Below are positions 1 through 5,342 of a DNA stretch of 8,193 nt, piece after piece. The first letter of the stretch is position 1. Each line of letters opens with the position of its first letter. The translations under genes and the position numbers were made by a program. Below the pieces are notes generated by a model, which ran no database searches, was not told where the DNA came from, and saw only the letters and a program-made list of their open reading frames with translations. The DNA comes from Candidatus Coatesiibacteriota bacterium (GTDB lineage: Bacteria > RBG-13-66-14), in assembly GCA_014728185.1 (NCBI GenBank), contig WJMB01000248.1:1-8193 (forward strand). Direction: 5' to 3'.

Positions 1-44
1 CTCTTGGACGAGCCGACCCCGAACTCCGCAAGAAATGTGCCAAC
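1..44 (-). repeat. Partial copy of a dispersed palindromic repeat
   Basis: Positions 20-44 match the repeat arm at 3851-3875 in reverse orientation, with one mismatch in 25 bases (a T in place of C inside AAGAAAYGTGCC). Read on the minus strand, the similarity continues into what is the loop of the other element: 17 of the 27 bases at 27-1 match 3867-3893, including a shared TCGTCC at the same offset. This copy is therefore one arm plus part of the loop of a second element. Its other arm should lie just left of the window. Both elements sit between transcription units. Confidence 0.7.
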
Positions 45-263
45 GCCTCCCCGGCGAACAAAGAGGGCCGGCCCCGGCCGGTGGTTGGTTCGGCGAAGGT
101 CCCAAGGCGTCGCACCTTCGCGGCGCGCCCCATCAGCGGCGGGAGGCTATTGCTTCGAGGGATTATCACCAGCCTGTTTCGTACCGGTCGGTTATCGGTT
201 GTTGAGCGGGGGGAGTCGGGTCGGTTTGATTGACGCACGACGGTGGCCGGCTCTTCTGGCTGT

Positions 264-293
264 GACAAAGCGCGGGTTGCCCCGCGCTTTGTC
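264..293 (-). terminator. Terminator-like hairpin after the gcv unit
   Basis: A perfect 13-bp stem (264-276 with 281-293, GACAAAGCGCGGG) closes a 4-base loop. It lies 22 bases beyond the stop codon of the last gene of the minus-strand unit. Neither strand has a strong U-tract after the stem, so it may act as a weak intrinsic terminator or as a 3'-end stabilising structure. Confidence 0.65.
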
Positions 294-315
294 CTATCCT
301 TGGTTTTACTGGGGC

Positions 316-1452
316 TTATCCCTCTTCCGCCGGGTTTCCGGCCTCTCCGCCTTCTTCGCCGGGGGCTCCCTCCTCCGCGGCTTCCTCGACGGCCTCGGGG
401 TCCGGCGCAGGCGGGCCTTCCTTGACACCCACGGCCAGGCCCTGGGGCGTGGCGAAGTAGGCGGTGTTGGCCTCCTCGTCGAAGGCCACGTCGGCCATGG
501 CGCCGAAGTCGGCGCCCTCCTGGACGCCGTGGAATTCCCACTGGCCCTCGCCGTAGGGGTAGTAGATGGCTCCACCGTCGGAGGCGGCCCAAGCGGCACC
601 GAGGCCCAGGGCGATACCGTTGACGTTCTTCCAGTCACCGCCGGGGTTGACCTCGTAGAAACTCCCGCCGCCGTCGTCGGAGCGGAAGATGCCCAGGCCG
701 GCGCTGCCCACCCAGACCCGCTCGCCGGAGACCTCGACGCGGTTGAAGGGGTCGTAGGGGTGGACCATGGTCCAGCGGCCGATCTCGCCGTCCAGCTTGG
801 CCAGGAAGCCGTACTCGTCGGGAGATACCACCCAGATCATCCCCTCGGCGACGCAGACGTCGGTGATACGGCGGTGGCCGATCTCGTTGCCCATCAGGGG
901 TTCGCCGAGTTGGAAGGCGGCGTTGCCCCGGGGGTTGAAGCTGTAGTCGTGGAGCAGGCCGCCGTCGGTGCCCAGGTAGGCGTCGTCGCCGAGAAGGTCG
1001 GCGCCGAAGCAGGTCCAGTCGCCGTCGTCGCGGTCGGGCAGCCGGGCGGCTCGCCAACTGGAGCCCAGATCGGCGGAGTAGGCTGCGCCCCGACCCAGAG
1101 CCCAGAGAACCCCGTTGCCGAACTCGACCCGTTCGAGTCCGGTGGGCAGGGCGGAGTCATCGACGGGACTGAAGGCCAGGTCGGTTCGCGCAGAGCGATA
1201 GAGTCGGCCCTCGGCGACGACCCAGAGCTCCTCCGGGGTCAGCTCGACCGAGGAGACGGCGCCCGCCGGCAGGCCGACCTTTTCCCCCGGGGTCTCCCAG
1301 TGGAAGTCCTCGGTGGTCACCCCGGCCTCTTCCGGTGTCAGCTCGGCCTGCTCGCTGATCTGCTCGTCATCGCCGCCGCAGCCGGCGCAGGCGAGTGCTA
1401 ACAGGCAGACCGCCGGGATGATCCGGCGGTGGTTGCGACTTTGGTCAGGCAT
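316..1452 (-). CDS. Beta-propeller-like (BNR/Asp-box) lipoprotein
   Basis: A 378-residue predicted exported lipoprotein. Residues 1-25 form a signal peptide with basic residues, a hydrophobic stretch and a lipobox ending at Cys25 (C-A-G-C); Cys22 is a less likely alternative. The body has blade-like repeats with an aromatic start (LWVV 76, LWAL 116, IWVV 206, VWVG 246). Two Asp-box motifs, S-x-D-x-G-x-x-W/F, are visible: SADLGSSW (126-133) and SDDGGGSF (258-265). These are typical of BNR/sortilin or Ycf48-like beta-propellers. The last 34 residues are a Glu/Gly/Pro/Ala-rich acidic tail. The ATG is one base after the gcvH stop, with a GAGGA ribosome site inside the end of gcvH, so translation is probably coupled. 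I recognise no specific function. A link to glycine cleavage is suggested only by position and would be surprising for an exported protein. Confidence 0.85.
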   Translation of the reverse strand: MPDQSRNHRRIIPAVCLLALACAGCGGDDEQISEQAELTPEEAGVTTEDFHWETPGEKVGLPAGAVSSVELTPEELWVVAEGRLYRSARTDLAFSPVDDSALPTGLERVEFGNGVLWALGRGAAYSADLGSSWRAARLPDRDDGDWTCFGADLLGDDAYLGTDGGLLHDYSFNPRGNAAFQLGEPLMGNEIGHRRITDVCVAEGMIWVVSPDEYGFLAKLDGEIGRWTMVHPYDPFNRVEVSGERVWVGSAGLGIFRSDDGGGSFYEVNPGGDWKNVNGIALGLGAAWAASDGGAIYYPYGEGQWEFHGVQEGADFGAMADVAFDEEANTAYFATPQGLAVGVKEGPPAPDPEAVEEAAEEGAPGEEGGEAGNPAEEG

Positions 1453-1453
1453 C

Positions 1454-1837
1454 CTAGTCCTCGCCGATCATCTCTTCGTACGAGCCGGCGTTATGGAGGT
1501 CGTCGAGCTCGCCGGGATCGCTCAGGCGCACCCGGACCAGCCAACCGGCATCGTAGGGGTCATCGTTGACCGTCTTGGGTTCGTCGACGGCGGCGTCGTT
1601 GACCTCGACGATCTCACCGGAAACGGGGGCCACCAGGTCGCTGGCCGCCTTGACGGATTCGACGACGCCGAACTCGGCGCCGACCTCGATCTCTTCACCA
1701 ACCTCGGGGAGCTCGATATAGACCAGCTCGCCGAGTTCACCGGCGGCGTAAGCGGAGATACCGATCAGGGCGGTTTCGCCCTCGGCCAGGACCCACTCGT
1801 GGGAATCGGCGTATTTACGGTCATCCGGATAGGACAC
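1454..1837 (-). CDS. gcvH: Glycine cleavage system H protein
   Basis: The H protein carries the aminomethyl group on a lipoyl arm between the P, T and L proteins in cytoplasmic glycine breakdown. At 127 residues it has the usual length. The N-terminal Y-A-D-S-H-E-W (9-15) and the lipoylation motif E-S-V-K-A-A-S-D, with Lys63 as the expected lipoyl site, are both intact. The C-terminal half keeps the family pattern, including D-P-Y-D-A-G-W-L. The start is GTG: AAAGGAG lies five bases upstream and no ATG competes nearby. It follows gcvT after a 98-base gap with no evident terminator and is followed after one base by a lipoprotein gene. No gcvP is adjacent, so the decarboxylase must be encoded elsewhere if the system is complete. 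Confidence 0.97.
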   Translation of the reverse strand: MSYPDDRKYADSHEWVLAEGETALIGISAYAAGELGELVYIELPEVGEEIEVGAEFGVVESVKAASDLVAPVSGEIVEVNDAAVDEPKTVNDDPYDAGWLVRVRLSDPGELDDLHNAGSYEEMIGED

Positions 1838-1935
1838 TAGGACTCCTTTCAGTTACTGGGGGAGGCGGTGCTCCCATTAACACTACGAGTTCGTCGATGT
1901 TGGAATGGTCGCTCGATCGATGGGCCGGCGCGGTT

Positions 1936-3036
1936 TCACTTGCGCGAGCCTTCTTTGTAGAAGGGGGGCTTGACGACTACGGCGCGGCGCAGCTTGCCGC
2001 GTATCTCGACGTGGAACTCGCGCCCGCTCTTGGTGTGACCGCGTTTGAGATAGGCCAAACCGATCGGCTTGCCCAGCGAGGGCGACATCGTCCCCGAGGT
2101 AACCGCGCCGATTTCAGCGCCGTCGTCGTCGTGACAAGGGGCGCCGTGGCGGGCGATGCCGCGGTCGAGCATCTCGAAGCAGATCAGTTTCCGGGAAACC
2201 TTGTTCCGCTTGACCTCGAGCAGGGACTCGCGACCGATGAAGTCGCCCTTGTCGAGCTTGACCGTCCACTTCAGCCCGGCCTCGAGGGGGTTGGTGGTCT
2301 TATCGATGTCGTTGCCGTAGAGAGCGTACTTCATCTCGAGACGCAGGGTGTCGCGGGCGCCCAGGCCGATCGCCCGTCCGCCGGCTTCGACGTTGTGGGG
2401 CCACAGCGCGCGCCAGAGAGCCGGGCCGCCCTCGTCGGGCAGGTAGATTTCGAAGCCGTCCTCACCGGTGTAGCCGGTGCGCGAGACAAGGACGTCGTCG
2501 ATACCGGCGACGGTTCCTCGGGTCCAGGCGTAGAAGGCCAGACCGGACAGGTCCAGCTCGGTGACCGCCGAGAGGACCTTCTCGGCCCCGGGGCCCTGGA
2601 CGGCGACCAGGGTCGTCTGGTAGCTGCGGTTCTCCGCCGTCACCCCCTCGGCGGGGAGGTGCTCCTCGACCCAGGCCCAGTCCTTTTCGATGTTGGAGGC
2701 GTTGACCACCAGCATCAACTCGTCGTCGCCGAGGCGGTAGACCAGCAGGTCGTCGACTATTCCGCCGTCGGGGTAGCACATCGGCGTGTAGAGGATCTGC
2801 CCTGGCTCGAGAGCGGCGACATCGTTGGTGACCAGGCCGTCGACGAAGGTGACGGCGCCGGGACCGGCGAGGTGGAACTCGCCCATGTGGGAGAGGTCGA
2901 ACATGCCGACGCTCTCGCGCACGGTCAGATGCTCCTCGTTGATCGAGCTGTACTTGACGGGCATTTCGTACCCGGCGAATTCGATAAGCTGGGCGTCCAG
3001 CTCCTGATGGATCGCGTTGAGCGAGGTTTTGCGCAT
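1936..3036 (-). CDS. gcvT: Glycine cleavage system T protein (aminomethyltransferase)
   Basis: The T protein releases ammonia from the H-bound aminomethyl group and passes the one-carbon unit to tetrahydrofolate, giving 5,10-methylene-THF. The 366-residue length is normal. Family features are intact: the N-terminal F-A-G-Y-E-M-P-V-K-Y (20-29), F-D-L-S-H-M-G-E (46-53), G-G-I-V-D-D (91-96) whose second Asp (96) is the expected catalytic residue, S-R-T-G-Y-T-G-E-D-G-F-E, and the C-terminal barrel motif T-S-G-T-M-S-P-S-L. The ATG is preceded by a purine-rich stretch (GGGAAAGGCGGCGGGA) rather than one clean Shine-Dalgarno. A promoter with its -35 box on the bioY stop codon supports gcvT as the first gene of its own unit. 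The predicted leader is only about 40 bases, which leaves no room for a glycine riboswitch. Confidence 0.97.
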   Translation of the reverse strand: MRKTSLNAIHQELDAQLIEFAGYEMPVKYSSINEEHLTVRESVGMFDLSHMGEFHLAGPGAVTFVDGLVTNDVAALEPGQILYTPMCYPDGGIVDDLLVYRLGDDELMLVVNASNIEKDWAWVEEHLPAEGVTAENRSYQTTLVAVQGPGAEKVLSAVTELDLSGLAFYAWTRGTVAGIDDVLVSRTGYTGEDGFEIYLPDEGGPALWRALWPHNVEAGGRAIGLGARDTLRLEMKYALYGNDIDKTTNPLEAGLKWTVKLDKGDFIGRESLLEVKRNKVSRKLICFEMLDRGIARHGAPCHDDDGAEIGAVTSGTMSPSLGKPIGLAYLKRGHTKSGREFHVEIRGKLRRAVVVKPPFYKEGSRK

Positions 3037-3085
3037 TCCCGCCGCCTTTCCCGGTCTCGTGATGGTGTCTACGGCCAGTATGCTT

Positions 3086-3115
3086 AGTTTAGAAACGCCG
3101 GAGGGAGTGTGTCAA
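3086..3115 (-). promoter_or_regulatory. Predicted sigma70-type promoter of gcvT
   Basis: On the minus strand, a perfect TTGACA (3115-3110) is followed after 18 bases by TAAACT (3091-3086, four of six consensus bases). The expected start of transcription is about 40 bases upstream of the gcvT ATG. The TGA inside TTGACA is the bioY stop codon. Confidence 0.55.
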
Positions 3116-3687
3116 GCGTTGTGGGACCCGCGTCGCAGGATGACCGAGGCGGCCAGGGCGACGATGAGCTTGAGGGCGTCGGGCGCCGCGAAGGGGAGCA
3201 CGCCGGTCCGCCAGGCGGTGCCGAGATCGCCCAGCCAGAGGGCCAGCCAGGCCGTGCCCGCCGCATAGATCAGGGCCAGCCCGGCCAGGGCCGCCGTAGC
3301 GTCATGAAGCAGGCTCGCCGGATTCCGACCGCGCAGAACGGCGACAACGTAGACCGCCGGCAGGAAGCCCAGCAGGTAGCCGCCGGTTGGACCGAAGAGC
3401 GCGACCGCGCCGCCGACGCCCCAGGCGAAGACCGGCGCCCCGGAAAAGCCCAGGACCAGATAGGCGGACACCGTCGCCGCAGCGGTGCGCGGCGGCTGGG
3501 TCAGGCCCAGGACCAGCAGCACCAGCACCTGACAGGTGACCGGCACCGGCGTGGCGGCGAAGGGGTGGGGGAAGCTCAGACGCGCCGAAACGCTCAGGGC
3601 CGCCACTCCAATCAGCAAGCTCAGTATCCGCTTAACGAGGCTCGCGAGGAGTATGGGACGATCGAGGGTCTGTTCGTAGGTCGGCAA
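3112..3687 (-). CDS. bioY: BioY biotin transporter, substrate-binding S component
   Basis: BioY is the integral-membrane biotin-binding subunit of ECF-type vitamin transporters. It works with the shared EcfA/EcfT module or, in some bacteria, alone. At 191 residues it has the family length, with about six hydrophobic segments. The family core is plain: A-T-P-V-P-V-T-C-Q, then Y-L-V-L-G-F-S-G-A-P-V-F-A, then G-P-T-G-G-Y-L-L-G-F. The start is TTG, supported by GGGAG five bases upstream; no in-frame ATG fits as well. No ecfA or ecfT gene lies beside it, so the energising module is unlinked or absent. It is separated from the gene upstream by a terminator-like hairpin and a palindromic repeat, so it probably has its own promoter. 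The gcvT promoter begins on its stop codon. Confidence 0.94.
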   Translation of the reverse strand: MPTYEQTLDRPILLASLVKRILSLLIGVAALSVSARLSFPHPFAATPVPVTCQVLVLLVLGLTQPPRTAAATVSAYLVLGFSGAPVFAWGVGGAVALFGPTGGYLLGFLPAVYVVAVLRGRNPASLLHDATAALAGLALIYAAGTAWLALWLGDLGTAWRTGVLPFAAPDALKLIVALAASVILRRGSHNA

Positions 3688-3748
3688 AGTGTCTCCCGGT
3701 GGGTTGGCTGTTTGTTACTTGCTGGGACTGTCGGGACAAAGGATGCTT

Positions 3749-3778
3749 ATGCTAACCGAAAGCCGCCGTGTTTGGCAA
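3749..3778 (-). promoter_or_regulatory. Possible bioY promoter
   Basis: On the minus strand, TTGCCA (3778-3773, five of six) is followed after 18 bases by TAGCAT (3754-3749, four of six), giving a leader of about 55 bases. The -35 box abuts the base of the hairpin at 3778-3806. I saw no clear BirA-type or BioR-type operator. Confidence 0.35.
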
Positions 3779-3806
3779 GACCCGCCCGGGTACCCCGGGC
3801 GGGTCT
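3778..3806 (-). terminator. Strong GC-rich hairpin, probable terminator
   Basis: A 13-bp perfect stem (3778-3790 with 3794-3806, AGACCCGCCCGGG) closes a 3-base loop. It lies downstream of the zinc-ribbon gene and upstream of bioY on the minus strand. There is no real U-tract, so termination efficiency is uncertain. Like the other hairpins in the window it may rely on stem strength. Confidence 0.6.
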
Positions 3807-3840
3807 ATCGTTGACCGGCCCAGGGCGTCCGGCGGCGACG

Positions 3841-3935
3841 CGACCCGGTGTTGGCACGTTTCTTGCGGAGTTCGACGCTCCTTCGTCCGATACGCCGCAT
3901 CGCACTGCTGCAAGAAACGTGCCAACACCGGGTCG
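3841..3935. repeat. Palindromic repeat element with 26-bp perfect arms
   Basis: Left arm 3841-3866 and right arm 3910-3935 are exact reverse complements over 26 bases, separated by a 43-base loop. The arm core, read as GCAAGAAACGTGCCAAC, also occurs once more in the window at 28-44 with one mismatch. That third copy shares loop sequence with this element. Two inverted copies of a short conserved unit around a spacer, found between genes, resemble REP/REPIN or small MITE-like elements. No transposase or RAYT gene is visible here. Confidence 0.8.
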
Positions 3936-3954
3936 CTCGGCCTGCGTTGATCGT

Positions 3955-3972
3955 ACTCGGTTAAAACCGAGT
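3955..3972 (-). terminator. Small hairpin after the zinc-ribbon gene
   Basis: ACTCGGTT (3955-3962) is the exact reverse complement of AACCGAGT (3965-3972), with two bases between them. In practice this is a 6-bp CG-rich stem with a TTTTAA-like loop. It lies about 17 bases beyond the stop codon of the minus-strand gene ending at 3989. It has no U-tract and could be a weak terminator or a 3'-end structure. Confidence 0.4.
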
Positions 3973-3988
3973 CGAATTATTGGTGGGT

Positions 3989-4633
3989 TCAATTACCGCC
4001 GACCGACTCTTCGGTGAGTTCCTCGAGCTGCCGTTGTATCTCGGGCAGCAGTTCGTCGAGCATCTCCTCGACGCCGCCGAGGTTCTCGTCGAGTTCGATG
4101 CGCGCCTCGCCGAAGGCGTCGTTCAGGCTGAGCTCGACGGTATAGGTGGCGTAGGCCACGGCGGAGACGGCGTCTTCGTTGATCTCGGAGCTGATTTCGT
4201 TGTAGCGGTGGTTGGCGGCCCGCAGTTCCCGGGTGAAGGAATCGAACTCCTCCCGGCTGGTGCCGTACTCGCGCAGGGCGGCGTCCCAGTCCGCCGAGTC
4301 CCCGCCGCGTTCCTCGAAGGTCTCCCGCCAGATCTCGACGTAGGTTTCCTCGGAGAGCCCCTGGACCGGCTCTTCGGTTCCGGAGACGAAGAAGAAGACG
4401 GCACCGGCGCCACCCAGGGCCAGCAGGGCCGCCAGGATCATCATGTTTTTGGGGTTTGGGTGCCGTCGGGGTGCTTCGTCGCGGTGAGTGTTGGTTTTGT
4501 ACACCGGCGTCGGCTCTTCGTTGTAATCCTGAACGCCGAAGCGGCGCAGACGCCTCGATCCGGCTCCGCAGGCCGGGCAGCGGCCGTCGAGGGGCCGATC
4601 GAACTCGGCCCCGCAGTTCTCGCAGAAGTACAT
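3989..4633 (-). CDS. Zinc-ribbon, single-pass membrane protein with shared acidic helical domain
   Basis: A 214-residue protein in three parts. Residues 4-22 form a CxxC-x11-CxxC zinc ribbon (C-E-N-C at 4-7 and C-P-A-C at 19-22). A basic, Pro-rich linker follows (about 24-62), then a transmembrane helix at about 64-84. The R-R-H-P-N-P-K run before the helix predicts the ribbon in the cytoplasm and the C-terminus outside. Residues 93-151 are a helical domain, L-S-E-E-T-Y-V-E-I-W through W-D-A-A-L-R-E-Y-G-T-S, which recurs in the lipoproteins encoded at 6106-6471 (24 identities over the first 45 residues) and, more weakly, 5343-6032. The tail is Glu/Leu-rich and probably helical. The ATG has a GGGGGAAGA ribosome site and a good promoter. 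I do not recognise the domain. A sensing or anchoring role is only a guess from topology. Confidence 0.85.
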   Translation of the reverse strand: MYFCENCGAEFDRPLDGRCPACGAGSRRLRRFGVQDYNEEPTPVYKTNTHRDEAPRRHPNPKNMMILAALLALGGAGAVFFFVSGTEEPVQGLSEETYVEIWRETFEERGGDSADWDAALREYGTSREEFDSFTRELRAANHRYNEISSEINEDAVSAVAYATYTVELSLNDAFGEARIELDENLGGVEEMLDELLPEIQRQLEELTEESVGGN

Positions 4634-4684
4634 TCTTCCCCCGGGGTGCCTTGGGATTGATTGCCAGTTTGATTGTCGATGTTG

Positions 4685-4713
4685 ATTCTAGTCGAGACAA
4701 GGCTCCGGTGCAA
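4685..4713 (-). promoter_or_regulatory. Predicted promoter of the zinc-ribbon gene
   Basis: On the minus strand, TTGCAC (4713-4708, weak -35) is followed after 17 bases by TAGAAT (4690-4685, five of six). Transcription would start about 45 bases upstream of the ATG at 4633. It makes this gene independent of the lipoprotein genes further upstream. Confidence 0.5.
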
Positions 4714-5291
4714 ACGCTCTGCGGGGCGGAGACGAAGATGTTCACCGAACGAGTTTTAGCCCTCCGGGTTCGTCCGGCTTGTAACCCGATACAATCGGGC
4801 GCAGTCTTATTGCTTGAAAAAGATGCAGTTGTGAGTAGAGTAGCAATCGGCAGGGTGTTAAACACCGGCTACTGGAATGGTGGATCATACTTCGAGCAGA
4901 CCCTTTGACGCCGCCGCTTTATCCACGCTTTGCGCGACTTGTTCTTCTGGAGCTACACGCGCATTATCAGCGGGTTACCAGCGTGATCAGGCGCGAACCG
5001 GCAGCGCGATCCCGATCACTGTTGGGTTGTCATTCCGTGCAGTATTCGCTCACGATGCTATGGCATTCCGGCGGTCGATTTGGGGCGATGGTCTTATCTG
5101 TGCTTGGTTTTTTCGCAAGCTGGAAACGCCGGGGGACAAGCCATCAGGTTGCTTTGAGAGCTGCCGCCACTTGCGAGGCAAACAGCGGGAACTGGTACTC
5201 TGCGGCTTTTTTGCTGCAAGTCGATGGTCCGGATTACGTTGATAGTCCCCGGTGCTGCGGCCTGTGCGGGTACATCGGGCGCTGCGAGACG

Positions 5292-5319
5292 CCAACCGCC
5301 GGGGCGGCCCGGCGGTTGG
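5292..5319 (-). terminator. Terminator-like hairpin after the larger lipoprotein gene
   Basis: An 11-bp perfect stem (5292-5302 with 5309-5319, CCAACCGCCGG) closes a 6-base loop. It lies 23 bases beyond the stop of the minus-strand gene ending at 5343. It again lacks a U-tract. Confidence 0.6.
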
Positions 5320-5342
5320 TGTGAATGGTAAACGGTTTGGTT

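Larger units (their letters stand above)
1..315. other. Intergenic edge region, no gene seen
   Basis: No convincing coding region lies here; the long plus-strand frame that crosses it is the antisense shadow of the lipoprotein and gcv genes. The region holds a partial copy of a dispersed palindromic repeat at its left end, a small hairpin (GCGAAGGT at 93-100 against ACCTTCGC at 114-121), a GC-rich palindromic patch around 66-80, and a strong terminator-like hairpin at 264-293. It forms the 3' boundary of the minus-strand gcvT-gcvH-lipoprotein unit. Confidence 0.6.
3688..3988. other. Intergenic region between bioY and the zinc-ribbon gene
   Basis: No gene is supported here. The short frames crossing it translate the palindromic repeat itself and have no family features. 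From right to left it holds a small hairpin after the zinc-ribbon gene, a 26-bp inverted repeat, a 13-bp terminator-like hairpin and a possible bioY promoter. It is an operon boundary dense in secondary structure. Confidence 0.7.
4634..5342. other. Long intergenic region, no convincing gene
   Basis: This 709-base gap looks lower in GC than the coding regions. The plus-strand frame at 4905-5324 (139 codons) has no family motif, no clear ribosome site and a composition unlike the neighbouring genes, so I do not call it. Short stem-loops are present: 4764-4777 (CCGG/CCGG), 4785-4799 (CCCGAT-ACA-ATCGGG), 4854-4866 (GGTGTTAAACACC) and 4983-5019 (GTGATC/GATCAC). The zinc-ribbon promoter lies at its left end and a strong hairpin at its right end. 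I see no tRNA, rRNA or known riboswitch. An unrecognised structured RNA or gene debris remains possible. Confidence 0.5.

Noticed and set aside
4..1401. Long plus-strand frame of 465 codons
   Set aside because: It is antisense to the lipoprotein gene at 316-1452 and starts in repeat DNA. Its Val/Gly/Ala-rich translation is typical of the opposite strand of a high-GC gene, and it has no motifs.
1838..1935. Possible regulatory RNA between gcvT and gcvH
   Set aside because: The 98-base gap shows no stable stem or glycine-riboswitch-like arrangement and is too short for a tandem aptamer.
1897..3087. Plus-strand frame of 396 codons
   Set aside because: It is entirely antisense to gcvT, which is certain from its conserved motifs.
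3747..3992. Minus-strand 81-codon frame and plus-strand frame over the palindrome
   Set aside because: The translations are mostly the inverted repeat read through, and there is no ribosome site or family feature. The frames exist because the repeat is GC-rich.
4764..4799. T-arm-like GTTCG sequence suggesting a tRNA
   Set aside because: The flanking stem is only 4 bp and no acceptor, D or anticodon arms can be drawn around it.
4919..4928. DnaA-box-like TTATCCACG
   Set aside because: It is a single copy with one mismatch and no cluster of boxes, AT-rich unwinding element or dnaA/dnaN genes, so it is no evidence for an origin despite yidD being in the window.
4905..5324. Plus-strand 139-codon frame in the intergenic gap
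   Set aside because: It has no recognisable domain, good ribosome site or coding-like third-base GC, and it overlaps the terminator hairpin of the neighbouring gene.
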